Shown one piece after another: positions 25,738 to 33,248 of a stretch of 64,000 bases of DNA. The notes beneath the pieces were generated by a model. The model worked only from the letters and a program-made list of their open reading frames with translations. It was not told where the DNA came from and did not search any database. Every line of letters begins with the position of its first letter. Positions within the stretch are counted from its first letter, which is position 1. Origin of the DNA: Bacillus sp. MM2020_4 (GTDB taxonomy: Bacteria; Bacillota; Bacilli; Bacillales; Cytobacillaceae); NCBI RefSeq assembly GCF_011250555.1, contig NZ_JAANMZ010000026.1, positions 1-64,000 of the forward strand. Direction: 5' to 3'. The position numbers and the translations under genes are program-made.

Positions 25738-26521
25738 GCACATTCATACCATGATAAAAAACCCCTATGAACATTACCTTTTTGTATGGTTTGCACTGTT
25801 ATTGCTTGTTTACTTTTTTGCTACTTTCTCATCTAGCCGACGTTTCAAACGCTGGTCGGTATATCGAACTATTTTTTGGATTCTCGGTGTTCTCTGTATG
25901 GCAGCAGCTGTGATTGGCCCTATAGCCAAACACGCTCATACTGATTTTACAGCCCATATGTTAGTGCATGTCCTTCTTGGGATGCTTGCTCCACTTCTAC
26001 TGGTCCTTTCTGCACCAATGACCCTTTTTCTCCGTACAGTCAATGTGAGGATTGGACGGCACTTTTCAGTGGTTCTTAAGAGTTTTCCTGTTCGCTTTCT
26101 TAGTGAACCCTTTGTTGCTTCAGCGATTAACATGGGAGGTTTATGGATACTTTATACTACGCATTTATATTCTTTGATGCATCAGAACATTATTCTTTAT
26201 TTGTTCATCCACCTGCACGTTTTCATTGCAGGCTACCTCTTTACAGTATCAATGATTTCCATTGACCCAACACCACATAGAACTCCATTTATGTACCGCG
26301 CGATTGTCTTAGTAATTGCTTTAGCAAGTCACGGAATATTATCAAAATACATATACGTTAATCCGCCATTAGATGTTCCTGAAAAGCAAGCAGAAATGGG
26401 AGCCATGCTAATGTATTATGGGGGAGATGTTATTGATATCTTTTTTATATTTATTTTTTGCTCGCAATGGTATAGGTCTAAAAAGTCAAAATCGAAGATT
26501 ATGAAAACTGTCAGTACATAA
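25727..26521 (+). CDS. Cytochrome c oxidase assembly factor CtaG-like membrane protein
   Basis: 264 aa caa3_CtaG family. Several His-containing helices are visible: IAKHAHTDFTAHMLVHVLLGMLAPLLLVLSAP, TTHLYSLMHQNIILYLFIHLHVFIAGYLFTVSMISIDPTPHRTPF and YYGGDVIDIFFIFIFCSQWYR. CtaG is needed for caa3 oxidase in B. subtilis, probably for copper delivery. Translation is coupled with the DUF2243 gene. No cox or cta genes are in the window, so this pair may serve a separate role. Confidence 0.88.
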   Translation: MHNEHIHTMIKNPYEHYLFVWFALLLLVYFFATFSSSRRFKRWSVYRTIFWILGVLCMAAAVIGPIAKHAHTDFTAHMLVHVLLGMLAPLLLVLSAPMTLFLRTVNVRIGRHFSVVLKSFPVRFLSEPFVASAINMGGLWILYTTHLYSLMHQNIILYLFIHLHVFIAGYLFTVSMISIDPTPHRTPFMYRAIVLVIALASHGILSKYIYVNPPLDVPEKQAEMGAMLMYYGGDVIDIFFIFIFCSQWYRSKKSKSKIMKTVST

Positions 26522-26667
26522 CGATTAAAATCAACCGAACTCCTTTACGTCATTTTTTATAAATTGTATTTATTGATAAGATATTCTCTGTAAAGAGTAG
26601 GGAGATTTTTGAGAAAAATTTTAAATAAGCATTTTTATATTGCAGGTGATAAAGTTCCTTAACAAAT

Positions 26668-26710
26668 TTCCAACATATTTTTTCAAAATAAGAAGGGTTA
26701 CAATCGGAAC
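26668..26710. repeat. Dispersed 43-bp repeat, copy 1
   Basis: Shares 39 of 43 bases by eye with 48684-48726 (core AAGAAGGGTTNCAATCGGAAC). Here it forms the left arm of the terminator hairpin. Confidence 0.7.
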
Positions 26711-26732
26711 AACCGAATTTGTAACCCTTCTT
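26690..26732. terminator. Long hairpin between convergent ctaG-like and hydrolase genes
   Basis: 14-bp perfect arms (AAGAAGGGTTACAA and complement) with an inner TCGG/CCGA stem. Lies between CtaG (+) and the hydrolase (-). Confidence 0.7.
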
Positions 26733-26749
26733 GGATTTTACATTATATA

Positions 26750-27604
26750 TTAATTGTTGGATACATGGTTTGAAATAGCATTGATGATTGTTTTCCAATC
26801 GTCAGAATGAGTTTCATGACCTGTCCCTTTGAGGGAGACCAACAAGCTGTTAGGAATTTCATCCACTAGAGCAAGCGCATGCTCAAATGGCAGAATGGTG
26901 TCTTCTGTCCCATGAATCACTAAGGATGGAATATTAATTTCCTTTATCTTGTCTTCATAGAAGTCATCACCTTTAAGAAGGGAATGATTAAACATGCTTA
27001 GTAGATTGTTAGCTCGGTTGATTTCCATAGTAACCTGCCGAAACGCTCTCTTTTCATCAAATGTATGACTTGAGCCGCAGAGAATTTTTGAGCCAGCAAC
27101 TAAGTAATTGGCAACTGCTTTCTTATCGGACCAATCAAGTGTACCCGCATTTGCATGATAAGCGAGGATTTTCTCATCCATTGGCGGTAAATTTCTGTTG
27201 TTATTATCTGACCCAAATAAACTTGATGACATCAAAGTCATCGTTAGAACTCGTCGCGGATAACTTACTGCTACAACCTGAGCAATCATACCACCTAAGG
27301 ACATTCCAACAAAGTGAGCTTGTTCAATTTGGTAGGCATCAAGAACTCCAACAGCGTCATTAGCCATATCTACTACAGTATAATTGGAAGTCCCTGGATC
27401 ATAGGTTGTAGAACGGCCAACATCTCGATTATCATATCGAATGACAAAATGACCTCTATTTGCTAATTGCTGACAAAATTCGTCATCCCAATAAACCATC
27501 GAACACATGGCACCCATAATCAGTAAAACAGCTGGATTGGCTGAATTACCAAAACTCTCTGTACATATATCAATTCCGTTAATTTTAACTAGATTTTCAC
27601 TCAT
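26750..27604 (-). CDS. Alpha/beta hydrolase
   Basis: 284 aa. Nucleophile elbow GMSLGG (about residue 98), acid HGTEDTILPF, catalytic His GTGHETH and the oxyanion region LIMGAMCSMVYWDDEFC are visible. The family is that of aclacinomycin methylesterase-like and proline-iminopeptidase-like hydrolases; the substrate is unknown. ATG 27604 follows GAGGAGC. An imperfect inverted repeat at 27622-27644 lies just upstream. Confidence 0.88.
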   Translation of the reverse strand: MSENLVKINGIDICTESFGNSANPAVLLIMGAMCSMVYWDDEFCQQLANRGHFVIRYDNRDVGRSTTYDPGTSNYTVVDMANDAVGVLDAYQIEQAHFVGMSLGGMIAQVVAVSYPRRVLTMTLMSSSLFGSDNNNRNLPPMDEKILAYHANAGTLDWSDKKAVANYLVAGSKILCGSSHTFDEKRAFRQVTMEINRANNLLSMFNHSLLKGDDFYEDKIKEINIPSLVIHGTEDTILPFEHALALVDEIPNSLLVSLKGTGHETHSDDWKTIINAISNHVSNN

Positions 27605-27621
27605 GATTAGCTCCTCATTTC

Positions 27622-27644
27622 ATTCGAATTTGGTAAATTTGAAT
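27622..27644. promoter_or_regulatory. Inverted repeat upstream of the hydrolase gene
   Basis: ATTCGAATTT and AAATTTGAAT (one mismatch) around GGT. A possible operator near the start of the leftward gene. The rest of 27645-27940 shows nothing recognised. Confidence 0.4.
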
Positions 27645-27941
27645 AAGGTACAACCAAATAAACCTACCCACTTTATTATAAAATGAATGAGGATAAATGA
27701 ACTGTACCCCAAATTAACGTAAGCGAATGAATTTAATAATCATGTTTAGCACTCCTTTAAAGGAAGGTAATAAGGGTTTTTAGCCCACATTTGATTATAA
27801 CATTATTCTGCAAAGCTTAAAATGGAAGTTATGATGAAGTTTTGTACTTCAACTAATGGAGGTTTTATTTGAATAGCCCACATGAGAATTTATAACAGAG
27901 TGAAATTTGAGTGTGGTAAAAATGGTTGTGTTTATGTTTTC

Positions 27942-27970
27942 TTGCAAATACTTTAATAAACTGTTAAACT
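27942..27970 (+). promoter_or_regulatory. Candidate cspC promoter
   Basis: TTGCAA, a 17-bp spacer and TAAACT about 120 nt before the start codon. It implies the long 5' leader usual for cold-shock genes. Confidence 0.4.
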
Positions 27971-28059
27971 TTAGAAGAATTATTTTTGTTCGGTGTAAAG
28001 GATAGTATAAGATTAACTTTTCGTCTTGATGATCACTGAGTGCAAGGATAGTAACACAT

Positions 28060-28076
28060 TGTGTGCAATGCACACA
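28060..28076 (+). promoter_or_regulatory. TGTGTGC-AAT-GCACACA hairpin next to the csp ribosome-binding site
   Basis: A perfect 7-bp inverted repeat ends 1-2 nt before CAGGAGG. In RNA it would form a small GC-containing hairpin beside the Shine-Dalgarno sequence. Confidence 0.55.
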
Positions 28077-28091
28077 GCAGGAGGAAACAAA

Positions 28092-28292
28092 ATGGAACAA
28101 GGTAAAGTAAAATGGTTTAACGCAGAAAAAGGATTCGGATTCATCGAGCGTGAAGGCGGAGAAGACGTATTCGTTCATTTCTCAGCAATCCAAGGCGAAG
28201 GTTTCAAATCTTTAGACGAAGGTCAAACAGTTACTTTTGACGTTGAGCAAGGTCAACGTGGAGCTCAAGCAGCTAACGTACGTAAAGCTTAA
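28092..28292 (+). CDS. cspC: Cold-shock protein, CspC-like
   Basis: 66-aa single-strand nucleic-acid-binding beta barrel. RNP1 KGFGFI and RNP2 VFVHF are intact. The sequence ([38 protein letters not shown]) is closest in memory to B. subtilis CspC. ATG 28092 follows CAGGAGG. It acts as an RNA chaperone in the cytoplasm. Confidence 0.95.
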   Translation: MEQGKVKWFNAEKGFGFIEREGGEDVFVHFSAIQGEGFKSLDEGQTVTFDVEQGQRGAQAANVRKA

Positions 28293-28311
28293 TATTAAGC
28301 ACAAAAAAAAG

Positions 28312-28338
28312 CAGGCTCTTCATAGAGTCTGTTTTTTT
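28312..28338 (+). terminator. Intrinsic terminator after cspC
   Basis: CAGGCTCT pairs with AGAGTCTG (one G-U), followed by T7. Confidence 0.85.
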
Positions 28339-28521
28339 CTTGTTGAAAAAACAGGAGCCCCACTCACGAATGAGTAGGGCACAAGCGAACAAGTAAATTA
28401 AATGGTAAATAAAGTGTATCATATAATCAAAAATTATCCTAATTATCTTTGAATAAAAATTGTAAAGACCATTTGTAGGGAAACTGTATAAGAATGTAAT
28501 TATTGAGCCTGCCTCAGCTGT

Positions 28522-28555
28522 GAGCATTATTCCAAGCGGGATAATGCTTTTTATG
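28522..28555. terminator. Hairpin GCATTAT...ATAATGC
   Basis: GCATTATTCC pairs with GGGATAATGC, followed by a short T-run. It is nearly the same as the hairpin at 12803-12832, though no gene ends directly before it on the + strand. Between 28339 and 28520 nothing is recognised. Confidence 0.5.
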
Positions 28556-28580
28556 ATGGCTTTTTTTGCGATTTATATCA

Positions 28581-28609
28581 TTGACAGATATATCGTCTGT
28601 TGATATATT
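28581..28609 (+). promoter_or_regulatory. padR promoter
   Basis: TTGACA (28581-28586), a 17-bp spacer and TATATT (28604-28609). Confidence 0.8.
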
Positions 28610-28631
28610 ATATATCAACAGGCGATATATC
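28587..28631. promoter_or_regulatory. PadR operator candidate: 21-bp inverted repeat
   Basis: Arms 28587-28607 and 28611-28631 are complementary in 20 of 21 positions around TTA. It starts immediately after the -35 box, covers the -10 box and ends 23 bp before the padR start, so a bound dimer would block RNA polymerase. The half-site contains GATATATCG. Confidence 0.85.
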
Positions 28632-28654
28632 GGGTGACGATAGGTGGTGCAATA

Positions 28655-28972
28655 ATGGAAGAGAAAGTGCTTTTGACAGAAGGGGTTTATTACATTCTTT
28701 TATCTCTGTATGAGCCAAGACATGGATATGGAATTATGCAATTTGTTTCCGAACTGAGTAAGGGTCGTGTTGAGTTGGGACCTGGGACTATTTATGGAGC
28801 GATCAAAACATTAGTGAAGCGAAAATGGATTATTCCTTTAGATGAGGATGGACGAAAAAAAGAATATGTGATAACGGATGCCGGGAAGATAATGGTTGAA
28901 AATGAAATGAAGCGAATGTATGAGTTGTATCATAACGGGTTGCTAATTACGAAAGGGGAGAGCCGACTGTGA
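28655..28972 (+). CDS. PadR family transcriptional regulator
   Basis: 105 aa winged-helix repressor: TEGVYYILLSLYEPRHGYGIMQFV, GPGTIYGAIKTLVKRKWI and KEYVITDAGK wing. The start at 28655 is behind ATAGGTGGTG. The stop overlaps the DUF2812 start as GTGA. The extensive palindrome over its own promoter indicates autoregulation of the two-gene operon. Confidence 0.93.
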   Translation: MEEKVLLTEGVYYILLSLYEPRHGYGIMQFVSELSKGRVELGPGTIYGAIKTLVKRKWIIPLDEDGRKKEYVITDAGKIMVENEMKRMYELYHNGLLITKGESRL

Positions 28973-29505
28973 AGAAAGTCATGTATCGCTTTTATTTAGA
29001 TTATGAAAAGGAAGAAAAGTGGATTAATGAAATGGCCTTGCAGGGATGGCACCTAAATAAGTTTTCTTTGGGCCGGTTCACTTTTACAAAAGGAGAACCG
29101 GGTGCATGTATTTACCGCAATGAATTTCTTAGTGGAATGTCTACTAATGAAAAGAAGGATTACTTGGATTTCCTTAAAGATAGTGGTATTACCGTTATTA
29201 ATGAATTTGGCGGTTGGGTGTACATGAAAAAAGCAGCTACAGAAGGACCGTTTGAAATATATACAGACTCAAAATCAAAAATAGCCTATTATCAGCGCAT
29301 GTTGAATATCTTTCTCTTACTCTTTTTCGTAAATGCATGGCTGGGTATTTCAAATGTAAGTTTTTTTAATCAATCAAAGACGGTGTTTATTAACCAGGCT
29401 ATTGGTGTTTTAAACATAGCGGCTGCATTCCTCATAGCAGTTCCAATTATAAAAATAATTCGGCGGAAAAGAGAATTAAAGAAAAATCAGCAGTTTTTTG
29501 AATGA
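28969..29505 (+). CDS. DUF2812 membrane protein
   Basis: 178 aa. The N-terminal DUF2812 part (EKEEKWINEMALQGWHLNKFSLGRFTFTKGE...YRNEF) is followed by two transmembrane helices (MLNIFLLLFFVNAWLGI and AIGVLNIAAAFLIAVPIIKII) and a basic tail. The PadR-DUF2812 pairing is common in Firmicutes and likely responds to membrane stress or drugs. GTG start overlapping the padR stop codon. Confidence 0.88.
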   Translation: MKKVMYRFYLDYEKEEKWINEMALQGWHLNKFSLGRFTFTKGEPGACIYRNEFLSGMSTNEKKDYLDFLKDSGITVINEFGGWVYMKKAATEGPFEIYTDSKSKIAYYQRMLNIFLLLFFVNAWLGISNVSFFNQSKTVFINQAIGVLNIAAAFLIAVPIIKIIRRKRELKKNQQFFE

Positions 29506-29604
29506 ATGATAGGGAGCGACCCCGTAGGTGTAAAAAGTTCTCATTTAAATGAGGTACGGTGAACCGTTTTATTAGTCAATTAGTTTTTTTAGAAACATAA
29601 AAAA

Positions 29605-29646
29605 CCAAGAATGAACAAGTTATGAATAAGACTTGTTCATTCTTGG
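29605..29646. terminator. Bidirectional terminator between DUF2812 and the membrane protein gene
   Basis: 15-bp perfect arms (CCAAGAATGAACAAG and complement) around a 12-nt loop. A-run on the left gives a T-tail for the leftward transcript. Confidence 0.8.
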
Positions 29647-29689
29647 ACTTTATATGGAAGATCCACATCCGTTACATGAATATAGCTTT

Positions 29690-30937
29690 CTAATTAAAAA
29701 TGAAAGGAAAAGTAAATGTAACAAAAGCTGCCCAAAGTCCGTAGACTGGCAAATACTTCGCAACCGCATTTTGGATGGGGGAAGGTCCGGTCTTGTTTTG
29801 TAGAAAACGCATATAGGAGACCATAATCCAAATAAGATTTCCCCAGATAAGAATGTTTACACCTAAAACAGCAAGTCTGTTTGGTGTAATCCCGTAAGAA
29901 GAAAGTCTGAACACTATGGCTGACAATGCCACACTGTCAATGATAAGAGCAAGAACAATTAGGGCGAAATTTATATAATCGGAAATGTTCTTTTTCTCGT
30001 CAGTGCCGCTTTCGGTAATCGAGAATATGGTAACGGCTAAGACACCAAGGAGTATGCCATTAAAGGCTATCAGGAAATTTCTGTCCAAGAATGGATTTTT
30101 TCCGACTGAAACAACCGTTATAAGATAGACTACCAATGTGATCAGGACAAGCGGACTAAAAATTTTAGCTATATATGGTGTAATATTCTTAGCAAGTTTA
30201 AGATTCATAGACACCAGGTAGGTAGTCACAATTGCGAGAGCGGCAGCACCAAATAACACTACATTTCTAAAATAAAAGTCTTCTATATCCAAATCAATAA
30301 AACTAAATAATCGCATTGTTAATGCTGCTAACAGCATTCCGCTAATGGCCATGCTGGCGTAGAGTATACAGAATTCCAAATTAAATTTTAGATAAGCTAA
30401 TCTTGTTCTGCTGTTTGAATATTCATTTCCCGTAAACGCAAGCCCCATCAATCCCCATAAGAATATGGGAAGGTGTAGGTAAACAAGAATAATACTGTCT
30501 TTATTACTTAATGGGAGCATATTAAGATACAACCCGGAGATGAAGAACAACAGTGCAAGTGTGTAAAGAACCTTTTTTTGGGGTTTATTTTTATATATAA
30601 AATAGGCTCCAATAAAGGGAAGAATCCCGAAGGCCAGGTTAATGGGGGCAATTGCTTGCTGTTCGACAAAATGGAATATGATCCTTGCGCTTATTCCGGC
30701 CAGAATGGCTAAAATGCCCATAAATAAGAATCCTTTTTGCAGCAAGGTGGCTTTTTCTGATTGAGCAGTCTCCTTGAAATTCAATCTTTCATACCAAACA
30801 GCAAGAACCTGAGAATCAGGATTTTGTTCCCATGCGTGTGAGAATAACTTTTTAAAGGCTTTGGGGTCATATCTAAACATTCTCTCCAGCTCATGGGGTT
30901 TAGCTATATTTTCAATAATAAAATTATTATTGTCCAC
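29690..30937 (-). CDS. Polytopic membrane protein (hypothetical)
   Basis: 415 aa with about ten hydrophobic helices after a cytoplasmic N-terminal segment (NNNFIIENIAKPHELERMFRYDPKAFKKLFSHAWEQNPDSQVLAVWYERLNF). This N-terminal part resembles the DUF2157/DUF4153-type sensors, but no firm family is assigned. The GTG start at 30937 is behind a perfect AAAGGAGGT; a longer frame lacks this. It lies 73 bp downstream of the YozG-like regulator and may be in the same transcript. Confidence 0.7.
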   Translation of the reverse strand: MDNNNFIIENIAKPHELERMFRYDPKAFKKLFSHAWEQNPDSQVLAVWYERLNFKETAQSEKATLLQKGFLFMGILAILAGISARIIFHFVEQQAIAPINLAFGILPFIGAYFIYKNKPQKKVLYTLALLFFISGLYLNMLPLSNKDSIILVYLHLPIFLWGLMGLAFTGNEYSNSRTRLAYLKFNLEFCILYASMAISGMLLAALTMRLFSFIDLDIEDFYFRNVVLFGAAALAIVTTYLVSMNLKLAKNITPYIAKIFSPLVLITLVVYLITVVSVGKNPFLDRNFLIAFNGILLGVLAVTIFSITESGTDEKKNISDYINFALIVLALIIDSVALSAIVFRLSSYGITPNRLAVLGVNILIWGNLIWIMVSYMRFLQNKTGPSPIQNAVAKYLPVYGLWAAFVTFTFPFIFN

Positions 30938-31010
30938 GATTATACCTCCTTTAATATTTGTCATCATACATCCTACATTCCTCAACAATGGTTATTACCC
31001 GTAACTGCCA

Positions 31011-31217
31011 TCAGTCACTTTTGTATTCTAAAATATCTCCAGGCTGACAGTCTAATGATTTACAAATCGCCTCTAGAGTTGATAATCGAATCGCTTTTGC
31101 CTTTCCGTTTTTCAATATAGACAGATTCGCCATCGTGATACCAACCTTCTCCGAGAGTTCCGTTACGCTCATTTTCCTTTTAGCCAACATCACATCAATG
31201 TTGATAATAATCGCCAT
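31011..31217 (-). CDS. Cro/CI-type small regulator, YozG-like
   Basis: 68 aa. A single XRE helix-turn-helix (MLAKRKMSVTELSEKVGITMANLSILKNGKAKAIRLSTLEAICKSLDCQPGDILEY). ATG 31217 is 6 nt after GAGGTG. It follows the DUF2975 gene by 10 bp, the same pairing as yoaS-yozG of B. subtilis. Confidence 0.9.
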   Translation of the reverse strand: MAIIINIDVMLAKRKMSVTELSEKVGITMANLSILKNGKAKAIRLSTLEAICKSLDCQPGDILEYKSD

Positions 31218-31227
31218 TGGGTTCACC

Positions 31228-31707
31228 TCATATCGTTAAATCATTTTCTGATTTTATATTAATGGCATTTTTTAATAGCTTTTGAAGAACAGCAGCAAAG
31301 ACTGCAATCACAATTGAAGCAAAAGGAACAACCAATCCGACAAGGATAACCCCTGGGGCATCGTCTTTCTCCGCAAAGAGATAGAAGAGTGGCAAGACTA
31401 GCACGTGCAAGGTACTGATTGTGATGGCACAAAATTTTATATTTCTCAAAGAATTTACAGATAGTTGCGAGAAAGCTTTATTTTTGTCAATATAGCGTAA
31501 AAGTTTAAAAGCCTGATACAAGGCAAAGTAATAAGGAATCGCCGATGCATCAAAAACGATAGAAACGAGGGATTTGATCAAGGGAAACTCTGGAAGCAAT
31601 TTTGTTGCAATAGTACCTAACTCAGGTACCAAAAAGATGCATAAAGCAAGAACTGGAAAGCCCATAAGAACAACAGCTAATTTTAAAAATAGTGTTTCAG
31701 GTTTCAT
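31228..31707 (-). CDS. DUF2975 membrane protein, YoaS-like
   Basis: 159 aa, four hydrophobic segments (LFLKLAVVLMGFPVLALCIFLVP ... FDASAIPYYFALYQAFKLLRYID ... FCAITISTLHVLVLPLFYL ... VGLVVPFASIVIAVFAAVLQKLL). DUF2975 proteins are regularly paired with a YozG-type XRE protein. Start at 31707 is behind GGGGTG. Confidence 0.88.
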   Translation of the reverse strand: MKPETLFLKLAVVLMGFPVLALCIFLVPELGTIATKLLPEFPLIKSLVSIVFDASAIPYYFALYQAFKLLRYIDKNKAFSQLSVNSLRNIKFCAITISTLHVLVLPLFYLFAEKDDAPGVILVGLVVPFASIVIAVFAAVLQKLLKNAINIKSENDLTI

Positions 31708-31857
31708 GGAAAGCACCCCACTTACATATTGTTTATTAGATAGTAACATGAAATTTATTGATAATCAATAAATTTTTATTCCTTTTTATAATATTTTTGT
31801 TGTTAATAAGTTAGTGAGGAGATAATAAAAGGAATTCTAACGTGCTTCTTGATACTG

Positions 31858-31960
31858 GTGCCTGACCCCCAGTGCTGGCACTGAAAGCGCTGAGGAGGCT
31901 CCCCGAACCGCCCGCGGAAAGCGAAGCCGCCTGGAACAGAAATCAACAGACTAGTTTAAT
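31858..31960. repeat. Dispersed intergenic repeats: GTGCCTGACCCC element plus a GCGAAGCC...AAATCAACAG element
   Basis: 31858-31882 carries GGTGCCTGACCCCCAGTG, one arm of the family seen intact at 48761. About 31895-31955 is GC-rich (CGCGGAAAGCGAAGCCGCCT, then GGAACAGAAATCAACAG), resembling a recurrent intergenic repeat I recall from Bacillaceae genomes. No gene is seen in 31750-32129. Confidence 0.5.
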
Positions 31961-31969
31961 GTAGCCAAA

Positions 31970-32022
31970 CAAAAAAGACTGTCGATTTAAAACCCGAAAT
32001 CCTTCGGATTTGTCGACAGTCT
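31970..32022 (-). terminator. Terminator of the ger operon
   Basis: On the minus strand AGACTGTCGA pairs with TCGACAGTCT, with an inner AATCC/GGATT stem, followed by T6. It lies about 110 bp after the gerC-type stop. Confidence 0.8.
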
Positions 32023-32023
32023 G

Positions 32024-32049
32024 GGGCGTTCTATTTAAGTAGAACGCCT
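32024..32049. terminator. Second hairpin in tandem
   Basis: GGCGTTCTA pairs perfectly with TAGAACGCC around 6 nt. It sits between the ger terminator and the gerC-type stop. Confidence 0.55.
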
Positions 32050-32129
32050 TTAGAGTCCAAATATTAATTATTACTATGTAACAAAGATATCGTTACGTTT
32101 TTAAACGAATTTTTATATTTAAACAAGTG

Positions 32130-33245
32130 TTATCGTTTATAATTTATCGTTTCATCAATGATTATCTTTACGTTTATGTCCTTTACTAATTCTTTCTTAA
32201 AATGGTTGATTGTATTTTTATCCCACGTTTTATTTTGATAGCGATATGGTTTTTCACTTATATTTAGAAGGTCAACCTTCAATTCATCACTTTTATTCAA
32301 AGTCTTGACAATTTGATTTTTTATTTGTTGTGATAATTCTTTTTCGATTTTTTTAACACTAATATTATCTGCATTATAAACGATTAGCGCGTGGGTTTTT
32401 ACGTTTAATTGATAGGAAGGATTTTTCCCATTTAGCACTGTAATGGACCCTTTAGGATTCTTAATTATTACACTCGCACGTTCCTTAAATAATGAGAGTG
32501 GGATGTTAGTAGCATGTTTTGAAAACCACTTTAACCCAACAAGGTCTTGTTTACTCACCCAGCCTTTGTATTTTTGCTGTGAAATAGCATATCCGCCAGT
32601 AAGAGTAACAATATTCAGCGGTCGTTTATTTTTTAGGAATTTCCCTTCCTTAATTTCAATGGAGGGGATGATACTGGAGCCTACCGCTTGATAATATCTA
32701 GAGATGAACCGATTGTATTTTCCAATAGGTATGAAAAAGTTTTCTCTAATTAATGGTTCTGGACGATGCAGGAGTGTATATAATGATGGATAATTAAAGA
32801 ATCCCTCCCCTCGTAAAATTTCTTTTATATCTGCGTCTGTCCCATAAAGCCAGCAGTTGTATCTGAGGGAGGGATTATGCCCTATAAAATCGATGACTGA
32901 TGGCAATTCTTTCTCCAACACAGTTTTACTTAAGAGTATGGTATTCACATGGCCATAATAAAGCGGCAAGGCTGCATTTTGCTCTAATTTACTTAATGCA
33001 GACTGGATACTTTTTCCCTTTGATTGCCCGATTAAAATAGGCGCGGATTGCTGCAGTCCGGAACCACCCTCTTGTTTAGCAATATTGGAAAAATTTAATG
33101 CCTGAGTATACAAGATAAACTCACCTTTGGAATAATCCAGTCCCAACGTCGTAATATATGTTTGATTCTGAATTTCTTTAACTCCTGCACAGCCAGCAAG
33201 GACTAAAAGCAGGCAACTTATGATTAGTAATAATTTTTTTCTCAT
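32130..33245 (-). CDS. Ger(x)C family spore germination lipoprotein
   Basis: 371 aa C-subunit of a germinant receptor, anchored on the spore inner membrane. Lipobox VLAGC (Cys19), then domain 1 (YITTLGLDYSKGEFILYTQALNFS ... GQSKGKSIQSALSKLEQNAALPLYYGHVNTILL) and the three-domain GerC layout to the C-terminus. It is 3 bp downstream of the A-subunit gene. Not assigned to a specific germinant. Confidence 0.93.
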   Translation of the reverse strand: MRKKLLLIISCLLLVLAGCAGVKEIQNQTYITTLGLDYSKGEFILYTQALNFSNIAKQEGGSGLQQSAPILIGQSKGKSIQSALSKLEQNAALPLYYGHVNTILLSKTVLEKELPSVIDFIGHNPSLRYNCWLYGTDADIKEILRGEGFFNYPSLYTLLHRPEPLIRENFFIPIGKYNRFISRYYQAVGSSIIPSIEIKEGKFLKNKRPLNIVTLTGGYAISQQKYKGWVSKQDLVGLKWFSKHATNIPLSLFKERASVIIKNPKGSITVLNGKNPSYQLNVKTHALIVYNADNISVKKIEKELSQQIKNQIVKTLNKSDELKVDLLNISEKPYRYQNKTWDKNTINHFKKELVKDINVKIIIDETINYKR

Positions 33246-33248
33246 AAA

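Noticed and set aside
26550..26798. 82-aa open frame on the minus strand
   Set aside because: It runs through a terminator hairpin between two convergent genes and has no ribosome-binding site.
28273..28527. 84-aa hydrophobic open frame on the minus strand
   Set aside because: It contains the cspC terminator and no start signal; likely chance A/T-rich translation.
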